Below are positions 26,513-34,968 of a stretch of 64,000 nucleotides of DNA, piece after piece. The number at the start of each line of letters is the position of its first letter. Within the stretch, counting starts at the first letter, position 1. The DNA is taken from the NCBI RefSeq assembly GCF_009727065.1, contig NZ_WNLP01000005.1, positions 62,001 through 126,000 on the forward strand, in the 5' to 3' direction. The notes beneath the pieces are model-generated. The model was given only the letters and a program-made list of their open reading frames with translations. It did no database searches and was not told where the DNA came from. The translations under genes were made by a program, and so were the position numbers. Origin of the DNA: Bifidobacterium canis. Its GTDB lineage: Bacteria; Actinomycetota; Actinomycetes; Actinomycetales; Bifidobacteriaceae.

Positions 26513-27640
26513 CTACTTGGAGGATTTATGCCAAGCACCGCGCACATATTGCGGCGGGTATGGCAGGATGTCGGTTGGCTCACCGAGTTTGAAGCCTGCA
26601 CGCAGAGGCCAGTAAGGTTCGCGGAGGGCTGCACGCCCGATCTCCACTGCGTCGGCCTCGCCCTTGGCCACGATTTCGGCGGCCTGCTTCGGCTTCGTGA
26701 TGAGGCCTACAGCGGTCACCGGCACATCGGCCTTCTTGCGAATCTGCTTCGCGAATGGCACCTGGTAGTTCGGCTTCACCGGAATCTTCACATTCGGCAG
26801 AATACCGCCGGTCGACACGTCGACCAGATCGACGCCGTGCTGCTTAAGCACTTTGGCGAGCTCGACGCTCTGGTTCACATCCCAGCCGCCTTCAGCCCAG
26901 TCCGTGGCCGAAATGCGCACGAACAACGGCATATCGTCGCGAATAACCGAGCGGATAGCGTCTGCCACTTCAACGACGATGCGCATACGATTCTCCAGTG
27001 AGCCGCCATATTCGTCGTCACGGGTGTTGACGAGCGGGTCGAGGAATTCGGAGAGCAGGTAGCCATGTGCGGCGTGAATCTCGATCACGTCGAAGCCAGC
27101 CTGCATTGCACGCCATGCAGCATCGCGGAACCGGTTGACGATCTCGTGAATCTCGTCCACACTCAGCGCGCGTGGCGTCGGAAGCCCCTCAAAGGCGATG
27201 TCGCTCGGCGCGACCGTCTGCCAGCCACCCTTCTCCGGTGGCACATAGCCCGTCTTCGTGCGCAGCGAGAAGCAGTCGGTGGAGCCTTTGCGCCCTGCAT
27301 GGTTCAGCTGGATGCCGGCAACGGCACCCGCTTTCTTCACGCCGTCAACGATCCAGCGGTAGGAGTCGATCTGGGCGTCGTCCCACAGCCCGAGGTCGCA
27401 CGGTGAGATGCGGCCTTCGGGAGCGACCGCCGTCGCTTCGAAGATGATCAGACCGAATCCGCCCATTGCGCGCGACACATAGTGCTGGTAATGGAAGTTG
27501 GTCGGCCTGCCATCCATGTCGAACACCGAATAGGTGTCCATAGGCGGCATCCAAATGCGATTGCGGGCGGTGACACCTCGTAGCGTCATCGGTGTGAACA
27601 GTGTTGGTTTGTCTTCGGTTTTGCGCTTTGTCTTGCTCAT
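26513..27640 (-). CDS. NADH:flavin oxidoreductase, old yellow enzyme family
   Basis: This 375-residue FMN-dependent oxidoreductase has the OYE barrel: FTPMTLRGVTARNRIWMPPM (first strand), LNHAGRKGS (substrate/FMN loop), FDVIEIHAAHGYLLSEFLDP with the His-Ala-Ala-His motif, NTRDDEYGGSLENRMR, and the phosphate site VTAVGLITKPKQAAEIV with IGRAALREP. It matches the YqjM-type subfamily rather than larger dienoyl-CoA reductases, since the iron-sulfur and C-terminal domains are missing. The physiological substrate cannot be read from sequence. It is transcribed separately, with a terminator upstream. Confidence 0.9.
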   Translation of the reverse strand: MSKTKRKTEDKPTLFTPMTLRGVTARNRIWMPPMDTYSVFDMDGRPTNFHYQHYVSRAMGGFGLIIFEATAVAPEGRISPCDLGLWDDAQIDSYRWIVDGVKKAGAVAGIQLNHAGRKGSTDCFSLRTKTGYVPPEKGGWQTVAPSDIAFEGLPTPRALSVDEIHEIVNRFRDAAWRAMQAGFDVIEIHAAHGYLLSEFLDPLVNTRDDEYGGSLENRMRIVVEVADAIRSVIRDDMPLFVRISATDWAEGGWDVNQSVELAKVLKQHGVDLVDVSTGGILPNVKIPVKPNYQVPFAKQIRKKADVPVTAVGLITKPKQAAEIVAKGEADAVEIGRAALREPYWPLRAGFKLGEPTDILPYPPQYVRGAWHKSSK

Positions 27641-27703
27641 ACCCGCACCTTAACACATTGCGTGAGGCTTTGAGCACCATGCGTCACAAAGTTCAAATCT
27701 CAT

Positions 27704-27750
27704 AAACGAAATCGCCCTCCCCGCACATCGGCTGGGAGGGCGATTCGTTT
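27704..27750 (-). terminator. Terminator of the PBP gene
   Basis: The stem 27704-27721 / 27734-27750 (17 pairs, one bulge) ends in T-rich sequence on the minus strand and lies 10 bp after the penicillin-binding protein stop. Confidence 0.75.
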
Positions 27751-27759
27751 ATCAACAGA

Positions 27760-30003
27760 TCAGCGCGTTGTCTGCGTGTTGGTGCTGTTGTTGTTCGTAG
27801 TGGTGTTGTTGTTCGTCGTCGTACCGTTCGTTGTGCTGGTACTCGTACTGCCACCCATGTATTTGGCCACAGGTTGTCCGTAGTCGTTATCCATCGGCAG
27901 CTGCTTCTTGTCGGCGTAGATGTTCATCGCGTCTTTGAAGGCAGGCGCGGCGATTGTGGAACCATCCCAGTAGCCGTGGTAGTTGCCGTTGATGGCGATG
28001 TTCTCGATCGGGTGGTTCGTAGGATCCTGCACGTCGCCGACGAGCACGAACGTGGCGATCTGGTTCGGAATGAATCCGCCAGTGGTCACATACATGTTCT
28101 CGTTCGTACCGGTTTTCGCGAACGTCTTGCGCCCGTTGGCGAGCTGAGCCGCACCACCTGCACCGTCAGCTCTCACGACGCCTTGGTTCATCGCGTAGGC
28201 CAACGTTTGAATGATGTCTTTGTCAACGGCCTGATGGCAGTTGGCCTTCGGCACCTCAAGCTCCTTGCCGTCGGCGTTCGTGACCTTCTTCATCGCGATT
28301 GGCGTGCACTCCACACCGTTCGTGGCATAGGTGGCGAACACGTTCGCCATCGTCAATGGCGACACGGAGGTCGTACCACCGATCAACAGCGCCGGGTGCA
28401 TCGAAATATCGCTGTACACGTCTTCCTGACCGATCTTCGCATTGTGGTAGCCCACGGCCTTCGCCGCATCAGCCACCGCGCACAAGCCGATCTTCGCGCC
28501 CATGGCGGCCATCGTCGTGTTGTGCGAACGCACCAAGCCGAGGAATGGGCTTTCCGGTGACGTCGTGCCGTTCGTCAATGCGTTGGTCACATGCCAGTTG
28601 TCAGTGCCGCCTGTGTAGCCGTTGCAGTTGAACTGGCTGGTCAGGTAGTCGGTTGGCGCCGCGAGCATCTCGTTGATCGAACGGCCCTTCTGCATCCATG
28701 CGATCAAGTTGATCGGCTTCCACGACGAACCGATCGCGAAGCCCTGGCCACCGCCGTCAACCTGATCAACGGCATAGTTCATCGAAGCCTTCGTCTGGTC
28801 TGTGGCCGCCGCATCGGTTGCATCGTAAGTGCGGTTGAGGCCGAAGCCAAGCACTTCGCCGGTGCCGGGCTTGACCGACGCCATCACGATTTCCATGCCA
28901 CTGGAATCGTTGGCGGGAATGGTCGCGTTCGCCGTGTCCATCAACGCGTTGCTCGCATCGAGGTCGAGCGTCGTGACGATCTGCAGACCGCCCTCCTGCA
29001 GCAGCTTCTCACGCTCTTTCGCGGTCTTGCCGAATTCCGAGGAGTTCTCGATCTTGTGCACCACGTAGTCGCAGAAGAAGCCGGCGTTGTATTTCGCCGC
29101 CATACAGCCACGAGCCACAGTGGTGATGTGCAGCGTGTCTTTCAGCGGCGTATTCACCGCATCCTGATACTCCTTCTGCGTGATGAACCCTTGGTTCTTC
29201 ATCAGTTCGAGCACAATGTTGCGCTGCTTCTCGGCCTCCGGCTGATTCTCTTCAATCGAAGGATCGTATTTCGACGGATTCTTCGTGATCATCGCGATCG
29301 TTGCAGCCTGCACGATGTTGAGCTTGTCGGCGGTCGTGTTGAAGTAGCGTTCCGCGGCGGCCTGCACGCCATACAGCGAATTCGAGCCGAACTGCGCGAT
29401 GTTCAGGTAGCCCTGCAGAATCTCCTGCTTCGAATACTTCTTCTCCATCTGCACGGCGATCAGCATCTCGCGCATCTTACGCGCGATCGTGTCTTCCGTA
29501 GCATGGTATTCGGCGATCGGGTCGTCGTTCTCACGCGCCTGCGTTGCGAGCACGTTCTTCACATACTGCTGAGTCAGCGACGAACCGCCCTGCTGATCGC
29601 CGCCCTTCATGTATGTCTGTATGAATGCGCGCAGCACGCCCTGCACGTCGACGCCGGAGTGCTCCCAGAAGCGGCGGTCTTCGCGAGCGACGACCGCCTG
29701 CATCATCGGCTTTGAAATATCTTTCAGCGGCACGACTTCGCGGTTCTGCGCGTAGAACTCGGCGATAACCGTCTTGCCGTCGTTCGCATACATCGTGGAT
29801 TTCTGCGGAAGATTCGTCACGTCGAAGTCGATGCCTTCAACCTGCATCGACGGGCTGACGGCCTTCGCAATCTGATTTGCCCCCATCACAGCGGGCAGGA
29901 AAAGCGCGCTCAAGGTCACGCCACCGCCGAGACATAGCGTAATAAAAGCTAGGGCGAGCGCGAGTATGCGCGCACCCGTCAGGTTCTTCTTCTTTTTGGG
30001 CAT
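27760..30003 (-). CDS. Bifunctional penicillin-binding protein (class A)
   Basis: This 747-residue enzyme polymerises and cross-links peptidoglycan. A short Lys-rich tail precedes one membrane anchor (about 12-40). The glycosyltransferase (GT51) domain shows AREDRRFWEHSGVDVQG with the catalytic Glu near 108 and QQGGSSLTQQYVKN. The transpeptidase domain has SSWK near 425 (nucleophile Ser), SHN in VRSHNTTM, and KTGT near 628. The C-terminus is a low-complexity Thr/Asn tail (TNGTTTNNNTTT), a likely flexible extracellular tail. It is preceded by 243 bp without a gene, likely its promoter, and followed by a hairpin. Confidence 0.95.
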   Translation of the reverse strand: MPKKKKNLTGARILALALAFITLCLGGGVTLSALFLPAVMGANQIAKAVSPSMQVEGIDFDVTNLPQKSTMYANDGKTVIAEFYAQNREVVPLKDISKPMMQAVVAREDRRFWEHSGVDVQGVLRAFIQTYMKGGDQQGGSSLTQQYVKNVLATQARENDDPIAEYHATEDTIARKMREMLIAVQMEKKYSKQEILQGYLNIAQFGSNSLYGVQAAAERYFNTTADKLNIVQAATIAMITKNPSKYDPSIEENQPEAEKQRNIVLELMKNQGFITQKEYQDAVNTPLKDTLHITTVARGCMAAKYNAGFFCDYVVHKIENSSEFGKTAKEREKLLQEGGLQIVTTLDLDASNALMDTANATIPANDSSGMEIVMASVKPGTGEVLGFGLNRTYDATDAAATDQTKASMNYAVDQVDGGGQGFAIGSSWKPINLIAWMQKGRSINEMLAAPTDYLTSQFNCNGYTGGTDNWHVTNALTNGTTSPESPFLGLVRSHNTTMAAMGAKIGLCAVADAAKAVGYHNAKIGQEDVYSDISMHPALLIGGTTSVSPLTMANVFATYATNGVECTPIAMKKVTNADGKELEVPKANCHQAVDKDIIQTLAYAMNQGVVRADGAGGAAQLANGRKTFAKTGTNENMYVTTGGFIPNQIATFVLVGDVQDPTNHPIENIAINGNYHGYWDGSTIAAPAFKDAMNIYADKKQLPMDNDYGQPVAKYMGGSTSTSTTNGTTTNNNTTTNNNSTNTQTTR

Positions 30004-30246
30004 GGTTCTTATTCTATTGTTCCCGCTCTACCACGGAGCGTACTGTTTACAACACATTCGAGAAAGTCTCAAACAACGCTCAGTTGGTGTTCAGCAAGCA
30101 TTCAAGTTCACATGCATATCACCGCGCGTACGCGTCGGTGTATGAGCGGCGACCATTCTATCGCATGCGCACAGCTCGCACAATACTCTTCAAAGAATTG
30201 TCAACAAGTGCAAACTGTGGAGCTCACGAACTCTCACAAACTCGCG

Positions 30247-30969
30247 TCAGCGCTGCGATCTGCGAATAAGCGCGCCCGGCTGGTAAATAATGATCGTTCT
30301 GCCTTCGCGCGCAATCCACCCTCTGTTCGCGAAGTCGGTCAGCGCCTTGTTCACCGTTTCGCGTGACGAGCCGACGAGCTGCGCCATCTCTTCCTGCGTC
30401 AGGTCGTGCGGCACCTGCAGACCGGCTTCCACCGGTTCACCGAAGCGCGACGCGAGGTTGAGCAGTGTCTTGGCAAGGCGTCCGGGTACGTCGGTGAACA
30501 CGAGGTCGGCGATGTGCTCGTTGTTCGCGCGCATGCGGTTCGCCAGCACCTGCAGCATATCAACCGCGACGCGCGGGTATTTGTCAAGCCATGCGAACAG
30601 CGCGTCGTGGTCGAGCCACACCACTTGCGTGTCATTCACCATGGCGACGGCGTTCGCGGTGCGCGGGCCTCCCTCGGGGTCGAACACCGGAATCTCGCCC
30701 AATAATTCGCCGCGGGTCTGAATGCTGAGCAGCTGCACGCGCTTATCTGCGGACTGCCGTGTGAGTTTGACTCGCCCGGATTGAATGACATACATGCGCT
30801 GGTCGGTGTCGCCTTCGGTGAAAATGTATTCGCCTTTGTCGAAGACCTCGTGGCGCAGGTATGGGATGAGTTCCTTGGCTTGCTGTGGCGAAACCTGCTT
30901 GAACAACGCGGTTTCGAGCAGCGGGTTGCGCTGCGTCGCGTCTTGCTCATTCTCGGAGGTTTGCCCCAT
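30247..30969 (-). CDS. Crp/Fnr-family regulator (GlxR-like)
   Basis: This regulator has an N-terminal cyclic-nucleotide-binding fold (FDKGEYIFTEGDTDQRMYVI, then GRVKL, GELLGEIPVFD, PRTANAVA) and a C-terminal winged helix whose recognition helix is in QEEMAQLVGSSRETVNKALT. The layout and length match the actinobacterial GlxR/Crp subgroup. The start is probably ATG 30967-30969 (MGQTSENEQ), with AAAGGA at proper spacing; ATG 30996 and 30975 are also in frame. The ligand (cAMP or none) is not determined here. It is a single-gene unit with no clear neighbour link. Confidence 0.9.
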   Translation of the reverse strand: MGQTSENEQDATQRNPLLETALFKQVSPQQAKELIPYLRHEVFDKGEYIFTEGDTDQRMYVIQSGRVKLTRQSADKRVQLLSIQTRGELLGEIPVFDPEGGPRTANAVAMVNDTQVVWLDHDALFAWLDKYPRVAVDMLQVLANRMRANNEHIADLVFTDVPGRLAKTLLNLASRFGEPVEAGLQVPHDLTQEEMAQLVGSSRETVNKALTDFANRGWIAREGRTIIIYQPGALIRRSQR

Positions 30970-31099
30970 CGCCATTCCTTTCGATCGCCGAGTCAATACT
31001 CTAGAAACCTTAGTCGAAATGCTCAGCTTGCGCTAATCACCTCGCCCGCGTGAACATCGTCGGCACGCGCAGAATATGTTGCAGAATATATTGCAAACA

Positions 31100-32326
31100 C
31101 TAGTGTTTCGCGCTGAACTCGCGCGCGGTGCGTTCCATTTGATTCACGATTCGCTCGCGCGACCAACTCGTCTGCGTGTTCATAGGATCCACGCGTTTGC
31201 TCGCTGATTTCACCGCTTTGTCTGACATCTTCTCCGCCGACACGCGCAGCACTTTCGACATTTTCTCGGTGTCGATGCCGTACGCCAGCGTGTCGTGGTG
31301 CAGCAGGCAACCCGGGTCGCCGGCGAAGCGACGCTCCGCAGCGCCGCCGATTTTGCCACGATCCGACGCGATGTCATTGAGTCCTGCATAGTGGGCGCTG
31401 ATGCCGCAATCGGCGAGCGCTTTGATCAGCCACGCGTCGCACAGTTGGAAGCTTTGGCGCGCATCGAGTCCGTCGACGAAGCTCAACGGCGCATACAGCG
31501 AGAACGTGATCGTGTTCGCCGGTTCGATGAACATTGCGCCGCCGCCGGTGTCTCGGCGCACAATCTGAATTCCCTGCTCGCGCGCATATTCGAGATTCAC
31601 TTCGTCTGCGATCGACTGGTATTTGCCGCACACCACCGCCGGCGCAGCCCAGTTCCAGAACCGCAGTGTGGGTGGTCGCTGCCCCGCAGCCACTTGCTCG
31701 GCCCACACTTTGTCTACGCGCATCTCTTCGGCGGGCATGCGCGGAATGTCCACGAATACTTCGAGTGAGAGCTGTGACCAGCGCCGAGCTATTTCTTCCG
31801 CGGAGATGAGCTGTTCGGCGCGCGCCGTGCCGGTTTGCGCGCGCTCGACTTGTTGTTTCACGCGCGTTTCACGAATCTGTTCGAAGGCTCGCTCCTGCTC
31901 GCGCGCATGCTCATTGGTCGTGCCGCTCAGCAACGCGCGCATAAAAGCCAACGCGATGGCTTCGCCGTTCACGCCGACGAGCACATCTGCCAGCACTGCG
32001 GTGAGACGATCTGCGAGCCGGCGATAATACGCGAAATATTCGTCGGCCTGCCAGTTCTCCCAGTCGCGCGGCAGATCCGCCAGCTGTTCGTTCAGTATCT
32101 GCTGTGCGCGGTCGAGCACTTCGCTCGACTCTTCCTCAAGGAAGAAGTCGCCGTCGATTATCGCCTGTGACTCATGGTGGTCGTGCTGCTGCACCGTCAC
32201 GCGCACGAGTTTGCCGCCTGGAATTTTGACCTCGCCCTGCCCATACCGCGTATTCGGGCCAACATAGCTGTTGTTCACGCTGCTCACGCCTGTCAATATA
32301 GCATTCTCTTGTGTGAGTTCTCGCAA
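31100..32326 (-). CDS. Lipoate-protein ligase with N-terminal LplB-like domain
   Basis: The C-terminal part (about 165-400) is a lipoate/biotin ligase catalytic domain: VCGKYQS, RRDTGGGAMFIEPANTITFS, then LNDIASDRGKIGGAAERR with the expected Lys. The N-terminal part (about 15-100: GEVKIPGGKLVRVTVQQ, IIDGDFFLEEES) looks like the small accessory domain LplB, which in bacterial LplA follows the catalytic domain; here the order is swapped. Between them is a charged helical region. The start is uncertain; downstream GTG codons are possible. It likely lipoylates GcvH (39.0 kb). Confidence 0.8.
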   Translation of the reverse strand: MRELTQENAILTGVSSVNNSYVGPNTRYGQGEVKIPGGKLVRVTVQQHDHHESQAIIDGDFFLEEESSEVLDRAQQILNEQLADLPRDWENWQADEYFAYYRRLADRLTAVLADVLVGVNGEAIALAFMRALLSGTTNEHAREQERAFEQIRETRVKQQVERAQTGTARAEQLISAEEIARRWSQLSLEVFVDIPRMPAEEMRVDKVWAEQVAAGQRPPTLRFWNWAAPAVVCGKYQSIADEVNLEYAREQGIQIVRRDTGGGAMFIEPANTITFSLYAPLSFVDGLDARQSFQLCDAWLIKALADCGISAHYAGLNDIASDRGKIGGAAERRFAGDPGCLLHHDTLAYGIDTEKMSKVLRVSAEKMSDKAVKSASKRVDPMNTQTSWSRERIVNQMERTAREFSAKH

Positions 32327-32332
32327 ACAAAA

Positions 32333-32354
32333 GGCCGGCAGATGACTGTCGGCC
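32333..32354 (-). terminator. Terminator of the TM2 gene
   Basis: A 9-bp stem with one non-Watson-Crick pair (32333-32341 / 32346-32354) is followed on the minus strand by TTTTGTTTG. It lies 55 bp after the TM2-protein stop. Confidence 0.55.
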
Positions 32355-32408
32355 CTATGCTTCGCGCATTACTTCAGTATTACTTCATTTGCGAAGTATT
32401 CTGCGCAA

Positions 32409-32939
32409 TCAGTCCGCGAGTTCGACTCCGCGCGCATCGCGATGATGCTCGGTGCCGTAGTCGGCGGTCAGGATCTGAATGGCTTCGACGATCGACCAGA
32501 TGAGCACGGCGATCGCGCCGATGCCGAAGGTCAGGCACGTGATCAGTACCTGTGCGATTGCCTTGCTGGTGAAACCGAGATAGAAGTTGTGCAGACCGAA
32601 GATGCCGAAGAAGAGGGCGAGCGCCGCCGCCACATATTTGTTGCGCGGAATGTAAGTCGATGGAACCTGCTGATATTGCGGCGCATACTGCGTGTAGCCG
32701 CCCTGCGCAGGCGTGTTCGCATACATCGTATTGTTCTGCGCCGCGTACTGGTTCTCCGTGTTCGCGTACGGGTTCGCATACGCATCTGCCTGCGGCATCT
32801 GCGCATTGTTGGCGTCATACTGCTGCTCTGGCGCGACGTTCACCGTGTTCTCCGGCGTCGCCGCGGCGTTGGGCTGCGTCGCACCGTTCGCGTTGCCGTA
32901 CTGCGGCTGCTGCGGCTGGTATGCGTTCGGATCGCTCAT
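32409..32939 (-). CDS. TM2-domain membrane protein
   Basis: This 176-residue protein has an N-terminal half rich in Asn, Gln, Ala, Pro and Tyr (MSDPNAYQPQQPQYG, many YAN repeats; low complexity) and a C-terminal TM2 domain: NKYVAAALALFFGIFGLHNF, YLGFTSKAIAQVLITCLTFG, then IWSIVEAIQIL. That is two helices with the short conserved turn of the family. The start is ATG 32937-32939 behind GAAGGAGAA. TM2 proteins are of uncertain role. Confidence 0.88.
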   Translation of the reverse strand: MSDPNAYQPQQPQYGNANGATQPNAAATPENTVNVAPEQQYDANNAQMPQADAYANPYANTENQYAAQNNTMYANTPAQGGYTQYAPQYQQVPSTYIPRNKYVAAALALFFGIFGLHNFYLGFTSKAIAQVLITCLTFGIGAIAVLIWSIVEAIQILTADYGTEHHRDARGVELAD

Positions 32940-33088
32940 GAGTGTTCTCCTTCTCAAGTGCTCTGTTGTGCGTATCTGACGGACTTCGTCTGATTTCAAA
33001 ATCCTACAGTATGCACACTCTGTTCGCTCGCTTCATCTCGCCGCCGCTATGTCTGATTACTTATTATTCGCGGCAGCGCGGCAAACAA

Positions 33089-33114
33089 AAAGAGGCCGGA
33101 GAACCGACCTCTTT
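33089..33114 (-). terminator. Terminator of the 44-residue gene
   Basis: An 11-bp stem (33089-33099 / 33104-33114) pairs fully on the minus-strand transcript if one U.G pair is allowed, and is followed there by TTTTTGTTTG. It supports the small gene upstream. Confidence 0.75.
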
Positions 33115-33141
33115 CATGCATTGTGTTGCTAAACGGAACGC

Positions 33142-33276
33142 TCAGTCAACGTAGACCGGGCCATACTCCGACGGCACGTGCGTCGTGGCGATGTATGGGC
33201 CAGCGGTTGGACGAGCATAGGTCTGGAAACCATTGCTGAAGTTGAATGGTGCCTCTTCGTTGCAGTTGCAGCACAT
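33142..33276 (-). CDS. Small 44-residue Cys-rich peptide
   Basis: ATG 33274-33276 follows AAGAGGA at good spacing and opens MCCNCNEEAPFNFSNGF, ending VPSEYGPVYVD. The frame ends at a TGA (33142-33144), and a terminator lies 28 bp downstream. Three Cys in the first five residues could bind metal or be modified. There is no signal peptide and no membrane segment. It lies directly downstream of leuB on the same strand. I do not recognise the family. Confidence 0.6.
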   Translation of the reverse strand: MCCNCNEEAPFNFSNGFQTYARPTAGPYIATTHVPSEYGPVYVD

Positions 33277-33360
33277 AATGTCCTCTTTTCTATTCGCGCT
33301 TACGCGCTTGTCGAACATCGGCGAATACCAACATAAGGCATTCGTTCGTCGGGCAATAGT

Positions 33361-34401
33361 TTACAAGCGAGCCAAGATGTCGCGGCCCACTTCGTCGGTC
33401 GAGCGTGGCGTCGAACCGTTTTCGGCGATGTCGAGTTCCACGGCGGCGTCGATGCGCGCGGCGGCATCGTCGAATCCGAGGTGACGCAGCAGCATGGCGG
33501 CGGAGAGAATCGCAGCGGTTGGATTGGCGATGCCCTTGCCTGCGATGTCGGGCGCCGAACCGTGGATCGGCTCGAACATCGACGGGTATTCGTTGGAGGC
33601 GTTGATGCAACCGGATGCCGAATAGCCCACGCCGCCCACGACTGCGCCAGCTTCGTCAGTGAGGATGTCGCCGAACAGGTTGTCGGTCAGAATCACGTCG
33701 AAGCGGGACGGCTCGGTGACCATGTATATCGTCGCCGCGTCGATATGGCAGTAGTCATGCGTGACCTCTGGGTATTCCTCGCCAACCTTGTTGACGATGT
33801 TCTGCCACATATCGCCAGCGTTGACGAGCACGTTCTTCTTGTGCACGAGCGTCACATGCTTGCGGCGCTTCATCGCGAGCTCAAATGCGTAGCGCACCAC
33901 GCGCTCGACGCCATACGCGGTGTTGATCGACACCTCGGTGGCCACCTCATGCTCGGTGCCACGGCGAATCGCGCCGCCCGCACCGCAGTAGAGGCCTTCG
34001 GTGCCTTCGCGCACCACTACGAAGTCGATCTCACCCGGATTCGCCAATGGCGACGTGACTCCCGGGTAGAGCTTCGACGGGCGCAAGTTCACATATTGGT
34101 CAAGCGCGAATCGCAATTTGAGCAGCAAACCACGTTCCAGAATTCCGGCCTTGATGCGCGGGTCGCCCACCGCTCCGAGCAGAATCGCATCGGTGCCCTT
34201 GATGCGTTCGAGGTCTTCGTCAGGAAGAATCTCGCCGTCACGCAGATAGCGTTCCGCACCGAGATCGAAGTTCTCGTAATCGAATGCCGCAACGCCTTCT
34301 GTGGCCTTTTCCAAAGCCCGCTGTGCCCAAGGCGTCACTTCCTTGCCGATGCCGTCGCCTGGAATGACGGCGATTGTGTATTGCTGTGCAGTTTCTGTCA
34401 T
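33361..34401 (-). CDS. leuB: 3-isopropylmalate dehydrogenase
   Basis: LeuB oxidises 3-isopropylmalate in leucine synthesis. This 346-residue enzyme shows the family's NAD and Mg sites: [13 protein letters not shown] at the start, [24 protein letters not shown], then [18 protein letters not shown] (metal-binding Asp), and [19 protein letters not shown]. The start is ATG 34399-34401 ([16 protein letters not shown]); the upstream 22 codons look non-homologous. No other leucine genes lie nearby, which is common in bifidobacteria, where leucine genes are scattered. Confidence 0.95.
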   Translation of the reverse strand: MTETAQQYTIAVIPGDGIGKEVTPWAQRALEKATEGVAAFDYENFDLGAERYLRDGEILPDEDLERIKGTDAILLGAVGDPRIKAGILERGLLLKLRFALDQYVNLRPSKLYPGVTSPLANPGEIDFVVVREGTEGLYCGAGGAIRRGTEHEVATEVSINTAYGVERVVRYAFELAMKRRKHVTLVHKKNVLVNAGDMWQNIVNKVGEEYPEVTHDYCHIDAATIYMVTEPSRFDVILTDNLFGDILTDEAGAVVGGVGYSASGCINASNEYPSMFEPIHGSAPDIAGKGIANPTAAILSAAMLLRHLGFDDAAARIDAAVELDIAENGSTPRSTDEVGRDILARL

Positions 34402-34508
34402 ACGAAGCAGACTACCCGCGCTCACATGGCCGAAAAGTGCGCCGTTCAATTCTTGGACAATCGCCATCTAATATTTCACATATTGAGACCATCCATGAAC
34501 ACACGCCA

Positions 34509-34968
34509 TTTTGCCGTCCCATCCACCTTTGCCAGCCCATCCACTTTTGCCGTTTACGCACCCAGATTCGCCGTTTCTACACAGTTTTTCACCAAAATAT
34601 ATGCAAAAACGTCAAAACCAGGTTCCACAACGGCAAAACCAGCACACTTTTGCCGTTAATACATCTGGATTTGCCGTTAATACATAGGTTTTAACCAAAT
34701 TATGTGCCAAAACAGCAAAACCGGATTCCAGAACGGCAAAACCAAATTCCAAAACAGCAAAAGGGTGCTGAGCCGGCAATGACAATGCCAAAACAGCAAA
34801 GCTAAGTGTCAGAACAGCAAAACCATCCGTCAGAACGGCAAAACCAGCACGCTTTTGCCGTTCTGACACCTAGATTTGACGTTAACGCAGCTAGTTTTGC
34901 CGTTAACACACACAAATCAGCTGATTTCCATGCGAAAACGGCAAAACAAAGCGACAAAACAGCAAATC
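34509..34968. repeat. Array 2 of the AACGGCAAAAC core repeat, 21-bp period
   Basis: About nineteen copies of the core occur in 460 bp, in both orientations, with no convincing gene. Runs of same-strand copies start near 34710, 34731, 34752 and near 34790, 34812, 34832, giving a 21-bp period. The unit reads CCA(A/G)AAC(A/G)GCAAAACC plus a variable part of about five bases. The end of the array (34906-34968) matches the end of array 1. The last copies run into the stop of the downstream minus-strand peptidase gene. It fills nearly the whole gap after leuB's start. Confidence 0.85.
34829..34867. repeat. Strong hairpin inside array 2
   Basis: Arms 34829-34843 and 34853-34867 are a perfect 15-bp inverted repeat with a 9-nt loop. 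A second copy with 10-bp arms lies at 34629-34638 / 34648-34657, and both loops read CCAGCAC(A/G)C, so it is a repeated palindrome rather than chance. Confidence 0.8.

Noticed and set aside
34509-34968. CRISPR array
   Set aside because: The units are short (21 bp), copies invert, the variable part is about five bases, and no cas genes are present.
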